This document shows, piece after piece, positions 1 through 9,339 of a stretch of 64,000 bases of DNA; positions within the stretch are counted from its first letter, which is position 1; the number at the start of each line of letters is the position of its first letter. Made by a program: the position numbers and the translations under genes. The stretch is from positions 1 through 64,000 of the forward strand of contig NZ_JZDQ02000019.1 of assembly GCF_000960475.2 (NCBI RefSeq). Direction: 5' to 3'. The notes under the pieces were generated by a model. The model was not told where the DNA came from. It searched no databases and was given only the letters and a program-made list of their open reading frames with translations. The DNA comes from Nocardioides luteus. GTDB lineage: Bacteria > Actinomycetota > Actinomycetes > Propionibacteriales > Nocardioidaceae.

Positions 1-60
1 AAGACCCTCAGGAAAGGGTCGGCGGCCCAGGCCAGCCCCGAAGAAACGGTTACGGGACGC

Positions 61-84
61 GTGGTCTCGACAAGCTCGACCACC
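61..84 (-). terminator. Imperfect hairpin downstream of the monooxygenase gene
   Basis: GTGGT and ACCAC arms enclose an inner TCGA/TCGA pair, forming a bulged stem just past the stop codon of the minus-strand monooxygenase gene. It could end that transcript. There is no T-run, which is normal for high-GC actinobacteria. A second small inverted repeat (GACCCT/AGGGTC) lies at 3-20. Confidence 0.4.
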
Positions 85-92
85 GGGGCCAG

Positions 93-1919
93 CTAGGACA
101 GATGATGCACCGGCGCCAGGTTGTAGACCGGCGTCTCGATCCCCTCGTACCTGGCCTTGAGCTGCAGCGCGAGGTAGAGCGAGTAGTGGCGCGACTGGTG
201 CAGGTTGCCGCCGTGGAACCACAGCGCCTCCTGCTGGGTCGGCTTCCACATGTTGCGCTGCTCGCCCTCCCACGGCCCAGGATCCTTCGTGGTGGAGGAG
301 CCGAGCCCCCAGCACTTGCCGACGCGATCGGCGACCTCCTGGCTGATCAGGTCGGCGGCCCAGCCGTTCATGGAGCCGTAGCCGGTGGCGTACACGACCA
401 GGTCGGCGGGGAGCTCGGTGCCGTCCTCGAGGACGACGGACGTCGCGGTCAGGTGGGACACCTGGCCATGCGCGAGCTTCACGTCCCCGTTGGCGACCAG
501 CTCGGCCGAGCCCACGTCGATGTAGTAGCCCGAGCCGCGGCGCAGGTACTTCATGAACAGCCCCGAGCCGTCGTCGCCCCAGTCGTGCCGGAACCCGGCC
601 TTCTCCAGGCGTGCGTAGAAGTCGGCGTCGCGCTCGGCCATCTGCTGGTAGAGCGGGATCTGGAACTCGTGCATGATCCGGTAGGGGAGCGAGGCGAAGA
701 CCAGGTCGGCCTTCTCCGTGGTCATCCCGGAGGCGACGGCACGCTCGGAGTAGAGGTCGCCGAGGCCGATGTCCATCAGCGTGTCGCTCTTCACGATGTG
801 GGTCGAGGAGCGCTGCACCATCGTCACGTCGGCACCGTGCTCGAAGAGCGCGCCGCAGATGTCGAAGGCGGAGTTGTTCGACCCGATCACCACACACCGC
901 TTGCCCTCGTACGCGTCCGGGCCGGGGTGCTTGGAGGAATGGTGCTGCTCGCCCTCGAAGATGTCCATGCCCGGCAGGTCGGGGATGTTCGGCTTGCCGG
1001 ACATCCCGGTGGCCATGATCAGCTGCTTCGGGTGCAGGGTGATCTCCTCCCCGCCACGCGTGACGTTGACCGTCCACTCCCCGTCCTCATCGGAGTAGGA
1101 GGCGCTGGTGGCCGTGGTCGAGGACCAGTAGGGCACCTCCATCACCTTGACGTAGGACTCCAGCCAGTCGCCGATCTTGTCCTTGGGCGCGAAGACCGGC
1201 CAGTTGTCGGGGAACTTCAGGTAGGGCAGGTGGTCGTACCAGACCGGGTCGTGCAGGCACAGCGACTTGTAGCGGCCGCGCCACTGGTCCCCGGGCCGCT
1301 CGTAGCGGTCGATGACCAGAGTCGGTACGCCGAGCTGGCGCAGGCGGGCGCCGAGCGCGATCCCGCCCTGACCGCCACCGATGATCACCGCGTACGGCTG
1401 CTCGGTCAGGCCCAGCGTCTCCGCCTCGGCCTGGCGCTTCTCGGCCCAGGTGACCCGGTCGCGGTTGACGCCGTGCTCGGCACCCTTCGGACGACGTACG
1501 CCGCGGGGCTCCTCGTGGCCCTTGAGCTCGTAGAGCGTGGTCAGGAACGTCCAGGCCTTGGGGCGGTCGTCCTCGACCTTCAGCCGCAGCAGCCCGCGGC
1601 CGCGGCCGATCGCGGTCTCGAACGTGAACCACGCCGTGGTCACGCCGTCCGCGGTCGCCTCCGGCTCCTCGAGCGCGAAGCCGGAGGGATCCACACGCTC
1701 CAGCGTGGCCGAGAGCAGGTCGGCGACCCCGGTCGGGTCCTCGACGGTGGTGATGTTCCAGGAGAAGGCGACCAGGTCGCGCCAGAAGCTCGTGGTGGCG
1801 AACATGTCGGCGGCCCGGGGGATGTCGCGTTCCTTGAGGGCGGCCTCGAAGTCGGCGAGCCAGGTCTGCGCCGGGCCGTGCTGGACGGCGGCGGGAGGGG
1901 GTTCGAGTGTCTGCGTCAT
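93..1919 (-). CDS. NTF2-like/flavin-containing monooxygenase (NAD(P)/FAD-dependent oxidoreductase)
   Basis: The 608-aa protein has two parts. Residues 1 to about 150 look like an NTF2/SnoaL-type cone domain. The rest is a class B flavin monooxygenase of the YUCCA/FMO type, with an FAD Rossmann motif GGGQGGIALG near residue 180, a WRGRYKSLCLHDP segment and a second dinucleotide motif (GSNNSAFDICGAL) for NADPH. It probably oxygenates a small organic substrate with NADPH and O2; the substrate cannot be read from sequence. The ATG at 1919 is chosen because it begins the conserved N-terminal domain and upstream translation is low-complexity shadow. The gene is divergent from a GAF-domain regulator, its likely controller. 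Confidence 0.85.
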   Translation of the reverse strand: MTQTLEPPPAAVQHGPAQTWLADFEAALKERDIPRAADMFATTSFWRDLVAFSWNITTVEDPTGVADLLSATLERVDPSGFALEEPEATADGVTTAWFTFETAIGRGRGLLRLKVEDDRPKAWTFLTTLYELKGHEEPRGVRRPKGAEHGVNRDRVTWAEKRQAEAETLGLTEQPYAVIIGGGQGGIALGARLRQLGVPTLVIDRYERPGDQWRGRYKSLCLHDPVWYDHLPYLKFPDNWPVFAPKDKIGDWLESYVKVMEVPYWSSTTATSASYSDEDGEWTVNVTRGGEEITLHPKQLIMATGMSGKPNIPDLPGMDIFEGEQHHSSKHPGPDAYEGKRCVVIGSNNSAFDICGALFEHGADVTMVQRSSTHIVKSDTLMDIGLGDLYSERAVASGMTTEKADLVFASLPYRIMHEFQIPLYQQMAERDADFYARLEKAGFRHDWGDDGSGLFMKYLRRGSGYYIDVGSAELVANGDVKLAHGQVSHLTATSVVLEDGTELPADLVVYATGYGSMNGWAADLISQEVADRVGKCWGLGSSTTKDPGPWEGEQRNMWKPTQQEALWFHGGNLHQSRHYSLYLALQLKARYEGIETPVYNLAPVHHLS

Positions 1920-2025
1920 GGCACCAGCACACCGCCGCGCGGACGCCTGAGAAAGGGTTGCAACGGATTGCATGTGGCGCGGGTCACAGCGAGCACCTAC
2001 CCTCGGAGGCGGAGGTGGACGCCAG

Positions 2026-3207
2026 ATGACAGTGACCGGAGCCGTGCCGGCGGGAGCAGACCTGCCGCGTCTCGCCCGTGACCTCGTACGCGTCCACGAC
2101 GCCGTCCTGTCCGGCGGCCGCCCGCCGAGCACACCCCGGATCCTGGTCGAGCGCTCCTGGCGCCGCGTGATGAGCATGGGCCTGGAGCCCGGCAGCAGCA
2201 ACGGCAGACGTACGCCGTCGGCGGCCGAGTGCGCGGCCCGCAGGGCCCGCTCGCCGCTGGCGACGGTGATCGGCGACCTGCGCGCGGTGCTGACCTCGGC
2301 GGCGGATGCCGCGACATACCTGATGGTGGTCACCGACGCCGAGGGCGTGGTGCTGTGGCGCGAGGGCTCGGCGCGGGTGCTCAAGATCGCCGATCAGCTC
2401 GGCTTCGTCGAGGGCGCGCTGTGGACCGAGCGCGCGGTCGGCACCAACGCCATCGGCACCGCGTTGGCCGAGGCGGCGCCGGTCGAGCTCTTCTCCGCGG
2501 AGCACTTCGAGCAGGCGCAACATCCCTGGTACTGCACCGCCGCCCCGATCCACGACCCGCGCACCGGGGCCCTGCTCGGCGTCGTCGACGTCAGCGGGCC
2601 CGCGCTGACCCTGCACCCGGCGATCGGCGCCCTGGTCGAGAGCGCCGTGCGCCTGGCCGAGATGAGCCTGTGGCGCCACCACCAGGAGTGGCTCGAGCGG
2701 CTGCGCCGCGAGACCGACCACGTCGTCTCCGGCGTCGAGGGTCCGCTGCTGGTCGTCGACGACGACGGCTGGGTCGCCCACCACGCCGGGATGGCCGCCC
2801 GCGACCGGATCGCGGCGCCCCGGCAGGACAAGATGCTGACCGTCCCCGGTCTGGGCCTGTGCCTGCCCGAGCGGGTCGGCGAGCGCGGCTGGCTCGTCCG
2901 GCCCACCTCATCGGGGTCGGGCAACCTGACCGCCCGCCTCGCCGCCGACGGCACCCTCGAGGTCGTCTCGGAGTCGGGCAGCTGGCGCACCACCCTGAGC
3001 CGGCGCCACGTCGAGATCCTCACCCTCGTCGACGCCGCCGGTCCCACCGGCCTCACCGCCCGCGGGCTCAGCGAGGCCGTCTTCGGCGATGCGGAGCACA
3101 TCGTCACCGTGCGGGCAGAGGTCTCCCGGCTGCGCCGCACGATCGGCGCCCTCGTCTCGACCAACCCCTACCGGCTCGCCGAGGGCGTCGCCCTGACCCG
3201 TGGGTGA
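2026..3207 (+). CDS. GAF domain-containing helix-turn-helix regulator
   Basis: The protein has 393 aa. The N-terminal region contains the RSWRRVMSMGLEPG-like segment seen before the GAF domain of AcoR-type activators. A GAF sensor follows (about residues 75-210, with GTNAIGTALAEAAPVELFSAEH), and the C-terminal 70 residues look like a winged helix (SRRHVEILTLV). The central AAA+ domain of true sigma-54 activators is absent, so this is a stand-alone GAF regulator as is common in actinobacteria. The ATG at 2026 follows a purine-rich RBS (GGAGGCGGAGG). It is divergently transcribed from the monooxygenase across about 106 bp and probably regulates it. Confidence 0.8.
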   Translation: MTVTGAVPAGADLPRLARDLVRVHDAVLSGGRPPSTPRILVERSWRRVMSMGLEPGSSNGRRTPSAAECAARRARSPLATVIGDLRAVLTSAADAATYLMVVTDAEGVVLWREGSARVLKIADQLGFVEGALWTERAVGTNAIGTALAEAAPVELFSAEHFEQAQHPWYCTAAPIHDPRTGALLGVVDVSGPALTLHPAIGALVESAVRLAEMSLWRHHQEWLERLRRETDHVVSGVEGPLLVVDDDGWVAHHAGMAARDRIAAPRQDKMLTVPGLGLCLPERVGERGWLVRPTSSGSGNLTARLAADGTLEVVSESGSWRTTLSRRHVEILTLVDAAGPTGLTARGLSEAVFGDAEHIVTVRAEVSRLRRTIGALVSTNPYRLAEGVALTRG

Positions 3208-3245
3208 CCCGAGGTTCATCCCCAACACGCAAACGCCGCCGTGGA

Positions 3246-3854
3246 TCACCGAAGGATCGCCGACGCGACCCGCTCGGTGAGCCAGCGGGTCGTGCGTTCG
3301 GCACCCCAGCCGAACTCGTCCGCAGCGAGCGCGAACTGCGGGTACCGGAAGTGGAAGAAGATGACCTGGACGGCCTCCTCCACCGTGATCCCGTCGGCGA
3401 GACCGCCTCGGTCCCGCATGCCGGTGACGATGTCCCGAAGCGCGTTCTGCTGGCGTTCGTCGGCCACCTCGAGGTAGGCCTCCGCGACGGGCGAGGCGGC
3501 CGCGGCCCGGGTCACGATCCGGATGATGTCGCCGAACTCCGCGTAGATCGCGACGTACCCCTTCGCAAGCGCGTCCAGCTTGGCGCGCGAAGACTCGGCG
3601 GCCAGGCATTCGGCGATGGTGCTCGGCACCAGGTCGCTCGTCGTCCACATGTCCATCAGCGCTCGGAGGAGGCCCTCCTTTCCGCCGCACTGCGCGTAGA
3701 TCGTCGCCGGGGACACCCCGGCATCCCGGGCGATGCTCTCGACGGTGGTCTGCGAATACCCGAACCGGCCGAACAACTTCCGTGCCGAGCGCACGACCTC
3801 TCGCTTGGTCATGTCCGCGTACAGATCGCGCCGGGACTGTCCGTGCTCTGGCAC
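3246..3854 (-). CDS. TetR/AcrR family transcriptional regulator
   Basis: The protein has 202 aa. The N-terminal HTH is typical (ARKLFGRFGYSQTTVESIARDAGVSPATIYAQCGGK in two parts, residues 20-55), with a helical ligand domain after it. The GTG start at 3854 is preferred because AAGGTGGG sits about 5 nt upstream; an internal ATG at 3812 would cut the first helix. It lies about 100 bp downstream of the 3' end of the hydrolase on the same strand, so it may control neighbouring genes. No ligand can be inferred. Confidence 0.85.
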   Translation of the reverse strand: MPEHGQSRRDLYADMTKREVVRSARKLFGRFGYSQTTVESIARDAGVSPATIYAQCGGKEGLLRALMDMWTTSDLVPSTIAECLAAESSRAKLDALAKGYVAIYAEFGDIIRIVTRAAAASPVAEAYLEVADERQQNALRDIVTGMRDRGGLADGITVEEAVQVIFFHFRYPQFALAADEFGWGAERTTRWLTERVASAILR

Positions 3855-3952
3855 CCGCACCCACCTTCGACGTTCGATGATCCCGGTACCGCGCGAGCGC
3901 GGCCGGTTCCGCGGCGAATCTATCGGAGCGCGCCCGGCGGCGGCGTCCGGCC

Positions 3953-4777
3953 TCAGGACTTGATGAACTCGAGGATGTCCGCGTTGACGACGTCTGCGTT
4001 CGTGGTCGGGATGCCGTGCGGCCAGCCGGGGTAGGTCTTGAGCGTTCCGTTCGCGAGGATCTCGACGGCCCGCGGCGCGGTGCTGCGGTAGGGAACGATC
4101 TGGTCGTCGTCGCCCTGCATGACCAGGACCGGCACGCTGATCTTCTTCAGGTCGTCGGTGTAGTCCTCCTGAGCGAACGCATCGACGCAGTCGAACTGAG
4201 CTTTCGCCGAGCCCATCATGCCCTGGCGCCACCAGTTCTCGATGACTGCCTCGTTCGGTTCGGCACCCGGCCGGTTGTACCCGTAGAAGGGCCCGGCGGC
4301 CACCTCACGGTAGAACGCCGACCGGTTCGCCGCGATGCCCTGCTTCAGACCCGCGAAGACTTCCGGCGGCTGGCCGTCAGGGTTCGCATCGGTCAACTGC
4401 TGCGACGGCACGACGGAGCTGATCAGCACGACCTTCGCCACCCGGCTCTCGCCGTGCCGTCCGAGGTAGCGCACCAGTTCCCCGCCGCCGGCCGAGTGCC
4501 CGACGAGCACGGCGTCGCGGAGATCGAGGTGGTCCACGAGCGCCGCCAGGTCGTCGGCGTAGTGGTTCATGTCGTGGCCGTCGGACACCTGGGCGGACCG
4601 TCCGTGTCCCCGGCGGTCGTGCGCGATCACCCGGAAGCCTTGGCCGAGGAAGAACAGCATCTGGCTGTCCCAGTCGTCGCCCGACAGCGGCCAGCCGTGA
4701 CTGAACAGGATCGGGCGGCCGGATCCCCAGTCCTTGTAGAAGAGCTCCACCCCGTCGGGGGTCGTCATCGTAGCCAT
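3953..4777 (-). CDS. Alpha/beta hydrolase, non-heme chloroperoxidase (perhydrolase) type
   Basis: The 274-aa length is exactly that of cofactor-free haloperoxidases/arylesterases. Visible are the oxyanion HGWPLSGDDW motif, HDRRGHGRS, the nucleophile elbow GHSAGG (Ser95), the acid in MQGDDDQIVPY and the catalytic His in GWPHGIPTTNADVVN. The family hydrolyses esters and can form peracids. ATG at 4777 is preceded by GAGAAGGCGAG. The gene is divergent from the large SARP-type regulator and may be one of its targets. Confidence 0.88.
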   Translation of the reverse strand: MATMTTPDGVELFYKDWGSGRPILFSHGWPLSGDDWDSQMLFFLGQGFRVIAHDRRGHGRSAQVSDGHDMNHYADDLAALVDHLDLRDAVLVGHSAGGGELVRYLGRHGESRVAKVVLISSVVPSQQLTDANPDGQPPEVFAGLKQGIAANRSAFYREVAAGPFYGYNRPGAEPNEAVIENWWRQGMMGSAKAQFDCVDAFAQEDYTDDLKKISVPVLVMQGDDDQIVPYRSTAPRAVEILANGTLKTYPGWPHGIPTTNADVVNADILEFIKS

Positions 4778-4995
4778 GGTGTTCTCGCCTTCTCGCTCGA
4801 CGTGGTCCGCGGGCAGTCGCTCCGGGGGCAGGAGCGTGCACGCCACCGCCGACGGTAGAGAGCCGCAGTTGACGGCCAGTGGATTTGCAGTGGAATCGCT
4901 GGCTGGAGCGGGACTCCAGCCTCTAGAGTTCGACTTGGCCGAAGCGCGTGACGCCAGGTGCCGCGGCGGCCGGACCATCGACCAGGGGGTCGGAC

Positions 4996-7900
4996 ATGGT
5001 GGAGACGCTCATCCCGCGAAGCGTCGACGAGCAGCCTGTGGGCGACGCCGGTTCGCTGCGCCTGCAGGTCCTGGGTCCGCTGCGGGTCTGGCAGGGCGGC
5101 GTCGAGATCGACCCCGGCCCTCGTCAGCAGTCCTACCTGCTGGCGCTGCTGCTGGCGCACGCCGGGCGACCGATCGGTGCCGGCGAACTGATCGACCTGA
5201 TCTGGGGCGAGAACGAGCCGGCCAGCGCATTGAACGTCATCCACAAGTACGTCGGTTCGCTCCGCCGTCTCCTCGAGCCCGACCTGCGCCCACGGCAACC
5301 GGGCGCTTTCATCCTGCGCAGCAGCACCAACGGTTACCTGTGCACCGCCGGACCGGACGTCTTGGACCTCGCGCGCTTCCGGCAACTCGTCGCCGAGGCG
5401 CGAACGGCTCTCGACAAGAACCGCGAAGCAGCCGCGCTGGACCACCTGGTCGCCGCGCTGGAGCTGTGGAGCGGCCCGGCCGGCGGCGGCGCCGCGCACA
5501 GCCCGGCCGCGCTCCCGATCTTCGCCGGACTCGACGACGAGTTCTTCGGCGCCTGCGTCGAGGCGGCGGATCTCGCCATCTCGCAGAACCGGCCCGACCG
5601 GGTACTGTCGGCGCTCCACCTCGCCTCGACCATGGCTCCCCTGCACGAACCTGTGCATGCCAGCCTGGTCCGCTCGCTGTGCGCCGCCGGGCAGCAGGCC
5701 GAGGCGCTGACGGTGTACGACGGGATCCGGCGCCGGCTGGCGGACGAACTCGGGATCGACCCCGGCGCGGCGTTGCGTTCTGCCCAGCGGCAGGTCCTCG
5801 AGCAGACTGCTCTGCCCGCGCCGCCTGCTCCACGGACCCCGCCGGCCGCCACCCTCGACGGTGAACTGGTGGGCCGAGCGCAGGAGTTCGACCTGCTCCG
5901 CAGCGCCGTCGAGCCGGCGCTCGCGGCCGGGACGGCTGTCGTCCTGCTCGAAGGTGAGCCCGGCATCGGCAAGACCTGTCTCCTCCAGGAGATCGCCCGG
6001 CACGCCCAGGACCGGGCCGCGCGCGTGGTCTGGGGGCATGGTCTCCAGGGCGGCGGCGCTCCCGCGATGTGGCCGTGGGTGGAGGTCGTCCGGACTCTTC
6101 TCGAGAGCCGGTCGACGACTCGTCGCGCGGAGTGGCGCAGCGGCGATCTGAGCCGCCTCACCGAGACTCGGGACGCCGCCGGATCAGCACCGGCCGTCCC
6201 GGACGACGGCGCCCAGTTCCGGCTGTTCGAAGAGGTCGTCGGGGTGATCTCCGAATCCGCGGCCGAGCGTCCTCTGGTGATCGTCCTCGATGACCTCCAC
6301 TGGGCGGATCCCGCCTCGTTGCATCTGTTCGACCATGTCGTCGCCCGGCTTCCCGCCGGTACTGCCGTGGTCGCGGCGATGCGTAACCGGGGCCCGTCGC
6401 TCAGCAGCGAGCTGGCCAGGACCCTCGCCGCGGCGAGCCGGTTCCGCGGGCACCGGCGGCTGCTCATCGGACCGCTCGCCGAGCCGGGGGTCGCCGAGCT
6501 CATGCGACGCGAGACGGGCGACCTTCCCGCCGCGGAGGTCTCCCGTGCGGTGCATGCGCGAACCGCAGGCAACCCGTTCTTCGTCCAGGAGGTGGCGCGG
6601 CTCCTCACCGACGGCAACACCGTCACCGAGGAGTCTGTGCTGCGCAGCGGTGTCCCGCTGACCGTCCGGGACGTGGTGCGCGATCGCATGGCAGCGCTGG
6701 AACCCGGAGTTCAGAACCTTCTGCAACTCGCCGCGCTCGCGGGTCGGAGTGTCGAACTGGTGCTGCTCGCCCGGATCGCAGCCACAGACGTGGCGACCTG
6801 CCTCGAGCAGCTGGAGCCGGTCCGCGACCTCGGTCTCGCCGGGCCCGCTCCGGGAGATCCCTTCAGCTACCGTTTCGCCCATGACCTCGTCCGGGAGGCG
6901 GTCTGCGAGACCATCCCACCCGGACGGGCGGCGTCGCTGCACCGGGCGATCGCCGACGCGATCGAGGCCGTCGGGATCAACGACGACTCGCTCGCCGAGC
7001 GAGTGGCGCACCACCTCTGGGAGGCCGGTCCGCTCATCGACCCGGCGCGCACCGTCTCGGCCCTGCTCCGGGCCGGGGCGCGAGCGACCGCGAAGACCGC
7101 CCTCCGGGATGCCGAGCGGCACCTCGTCCGGGCCGTCGAGCGAGCCCGGGGAGGGACCCTGCCTGAGCTCGAGCTGGAAGCGCTGTCGCGCCTGATCGCG
7201 GTGGCCGGGATGCGCTCCCTGTACGGTGCCTCGTCCGTCGACCTGCTGGAACGAGCGGAATCAGTGGCGAAGACGCTCGGCCAGGAGCGCCAGGCCGCGA
7301 GCTTTCTCTTCTCCCGGTGGGCCGCGCACGTGCAGGGCCTCGAGCACGAACGCAGCGGCATCCTGGCGGCCCGCCTGCTGGAGCAGGGATCGACCTCCAG
7401 CGATCCGGTCGTCCGTGGCTACGGGGACGCCGCCTGGGCTTTTCAGCAGTGGCACCTCGGACATGTCGGAGCGTCGTACCGCCACCTGACCGCGACGGCG
7501 TCCCCGGGACTGCCTGACGATCACCGGCCCGACCCGGTGTGGGACGGGCTCAGGTTGCTGATCGCGGCGACCCTGGCCGAGATCTCCGCCTACCACGGGA
7601 AGTCCGCTCGCGCCCGGGAGGTCCTGGACGGGCTCATCGCGAGCGCCGGCGACGATGCCTACGCCATCGCCGTCGCGACGTGCATGGCTGCCCGGGCCGC
7701 CTCGGTCATCGGCGACCCGGAATGGGCCCTGCAGGTCGCGGACCGCGGAATCGCGGCGGATCCGCGATTCTCCTTCGTCTTTGTCGGCACCTACGTCCGC
7801 TTGGCGCGGTTCTGGGCGCTGGCGATGACCGGTCGGGATCCTGGTCCGGCCGCGGATGCGGCCGAGCGGCTGATCGTGGCCAACCTGACGAACCCGATCC

Positions 7901-8211
7901 GATCCAGCGTCTCCACGTGGTACGCGCTGCTCGCGGAGATGCGGCTGGTAGCAGGTGACCCGGGCGCCGCGGCCGTTGCACTCGACCGGGCCGACGCCTA
8001 CCGGGACCGCTACGGGCAGCGATCGGCGGACGGTCTGCACCTTCTCGTCCGGGCCAAGCTGGCGAAGACGCTCGGCGATCCGGGCACCGCCGTACGTCTG
8101 GCCGAGCAGGCAAGGGTCGTGGCCGGGCGGCAGGAGGCATACCTGTTCGTGCAGCGCGCCGAGGTGCTCCTCGGCGACCTCACCGGGTTTCGCGTACCGC
8201 CCGCTCGATGA
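4996..8211 (+). CDS. SARP/AfsR-like regulator with BTAD and AAA ATPase domains
   Basis: The protein has 1071 aa. Residues 20-115 form an OmpR-type winged helix (LRLQVLGPLRVWQGG start), residues about 120-270 a bacterial transcriptional activator domain (BTAD), and residues about 288-560 a STAND/AAA ATPase with Walker A EGEPGIGKTCLL (near 320) and Walker B LVIVLDDLHWAD. The rest is helical repeats (TPR-like). No C-terminal LuxR HTH is present, so DNA binding is N-terminal. It starts at ATG 4996 with AGGGGG upstream. Such regulators activate secondary-metabolism or hydrolase genes. Here hydrolase genes flank it on both sides, and its 3' end overlaps the convergent secreted hydrolase by 32 bp. 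Confidence 0.85.
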   Translation: MVETLIPRSVDEQPVGDAGSLRLQVLGPLRVWQGGVEIDPGPRQQSYLLALLLAHAGRPIGAGELIDLIWGENEPASALNVIHKYVGSLRRLLEPDLRPRQPGAFILRSSTNGYLCTAGPDVLDLARFRQLVAEARTALDKNREAAALDHLVAALELWSGPAGGGAAHSPAALPIFAGLDDEFFGACVEAADLAISQNRPDRVLSALHLASTMAPLHEPVHASLVRSLCAAGQQAEALTVYDGIRRRLADELGIDPGAALRSAQRQVLEQTALPAPPAPRTPPAATLDGELVGRAQEFDLLRSAVEPALAAGTAVVLLEGEPGIGKTCLLQEIARHAQDRAARVVWGHGLQGGGAPAMWPWVEVVRTLLESRSTTRRAEWRSGDLSRLTETRDAAGSAPAVPDDGAQFRLFEEVVGVISESAAERPLVIVLDDLHWADPASLHLFDHVVARLPAGTAVVAAMRNRGPSLSSELARTLAAASRFRGHRRLLIGPLAEPGVAELMRRETGDLPAAEVSRAVHARTAGNPFFVQEVARLLTDGNTVTEESVLRSGVPLTVRDVVRDRMAALEPGVQNLLQLAALAGRSVELVLLARIAATDVATCLEQLEPVRDLGLAGPAPGDPFSYRFAHDLVREAVCETIPPGRAASLHRAIADAIEAVGINDDSLAERVAHHLWEAGPLIDPARTVSALLRAGARATAKTALRDAERHLVRAVERARGGTLPELELEALSRLIAVAGMRSLYGASSVDLLERAESVAKTLGQERQAASFLFSRWAAHVQGLEHERSGILAARLLEQGSTSSDPVVRGYGDAAWAFQQWHLGHVGASYRHLTATASPGLPDDHRPDPVWDGLRLLIAATLAEISAYHGKSARAREVLDGLIASAGDDAYAIAVATCMAARAASVIGDPEWALQVADRGIAADPRFSFVFVGTYVRLARFWALAMTGRDPGPAADAAERLIVANLTNPIRSSVSTWYALLAEMRLVAGDPGAAAVALDRADAYRDRYGQRSADGLHLLVRAKLAKTLGDPGTAVRLAEQARVVAGRQEAYLFVQRAEVLLGDLTGFRVPPAR

Positions 8212-9007
8212 AGGAGACGGTCGTGTCCGGGTGTGAGACGAACACCATGTGGGAGGCGCCTTTGACCGTCTGTACCGTCGATCCCGCGCGCTCGGACATG
8301 TACCGCTGGGCCGCGGGCGGGATGATCTTGTCAGCGCCGCTGATCAGGGCATAGCTCGGGATCGTGTGCCACGCCTGGTCTCCCAGGATCGGCTCGGTGA
8401 GTGCCACGTTGGTGGCAGGGCGCTGGGTGATCGCGTAGAGCGCGGCGTCCTTGGCCGGCAGGTCGGGCGCGAAATTCGCAGGGAACACAGCGGGTTCGAT
8501 GTAGAGATCGACCACTCCGTCCGGCAGCGGCACCGCCTTGAGGGACGCGTCCACCGTGCTGCCGGGGAACTGGTCGGTCAACTGCGCCACAGTCTCTCCG
8601 GTCTCTGGGATGTACGCCGCCACGTAGACCAGCGCCTTGACGTTCGCGTTCCCGGTGGCGGCCGTGGACATGACGACCCCACCGTAGGAGTGGCCGACCA
8701 GTACGATCGGACCCTCGATGCTGTCGAGCAGGGCGGAGAGCTGCGCGGCGTCGGACGGGACCGCTCGCAGCGGGTTGGCCGCGGCGACGACCGGGTAACC
8801 GTCGTTCGTCAGCCGCTGGATCACCGCGTTGAAGCCGCTGCTGTCGGCGAACGCGCCGTGGACCAGGACGATCGTGGGCTTGTCCGCCGGAGCGTGGCCC
8901 TGGCCGCCCGCGCGGGCGTCGGCCGTCGTGACGGCGAGCATGCTGACGCACGCGACAACGACTGCTACCGAGGCCCCGACGAGGGCCTTGAGTCTCTTGC
9001 TGATCAT
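8180..9007 (-). CDS. Secreted alpha/beta hydrolase
   Basis: The protein has 275 aa with a clear signal peptide (MISKRLKALVGASVAVVVAC..., probably cleaved after ADARA). The mature part is an EstC/salicylate-esterase-like alpha/beta hydrolase: LVHGAFADSSGF oxyanion region, nucleophile GHSYGG, acid in ALISGADKIIPP and His in KGASHMVFVSHPD. It acts outside the membrane on an unknown ester. ATG 9007 has AAAGGGAGCG upstream. Its stop lies inside the 3' end of the convergent SARP-type regulator gene. Confidence 0.85.
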   Translation of the reverse strand: MISKRLKALVGASVAVVVACVSMLAVTTADARAGGQGHAPADKPTIVLVHGAFADSSGFNAVIQRLTNDGYPVVAAANPLRAVPSDAAQLSALLDSIEGPIVLVGHSYGGVVMSTAATGNANVKALVYVAAYIPETGETVAQLTDQFPGSTVDASLKAVPLPDGVVDLYIEPAVFPANFAPDLPAKDAALYAITQRPATNVALTEPILGDQAWHTIPSYALISGADKIIPPAAQRYMSERAGSTVQTVKGASHMVFVSHPDTTVSFIERAVRETR

Positions 9008-9339
9008 GATTGCGCTCCCTTTGGTCCAGTCCTGTATCCGGAGCCCCGGTGGAGCCCCCGGGACGACGCTAAGGATCGCCAGTGGACGGGTTGTGGACGG
9101 ACGCGGCGCAGGCGGTGGTGCCCAGTGGAGCCGTACTGGAGGGATGTCGGCGAGCCGATCAACTGGCTGTCCACTGGAACAGATCCGTCGCGCCACGGGC
9201 AGTCGCACGCGGGGCGGGCTCACACGATCGTCTGCGGGATGACCCTGAGCCGACCCTTGCCGATCAACCCCAGGTCGTACGCCCGGATCAGCCCCCAGCC
9301 CGATGTGCGCTGACGCCTCGCGACGAGAGGCTCTGGGGC

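Noticed and set aside
102..2081. Long plus-strand open frame opposite the monooxygenase
   Set aside because: Composition is arginine/leucine/valine-rich shadow of a high-GC gene; the minus strand carries the FAD and NADPH motifs.
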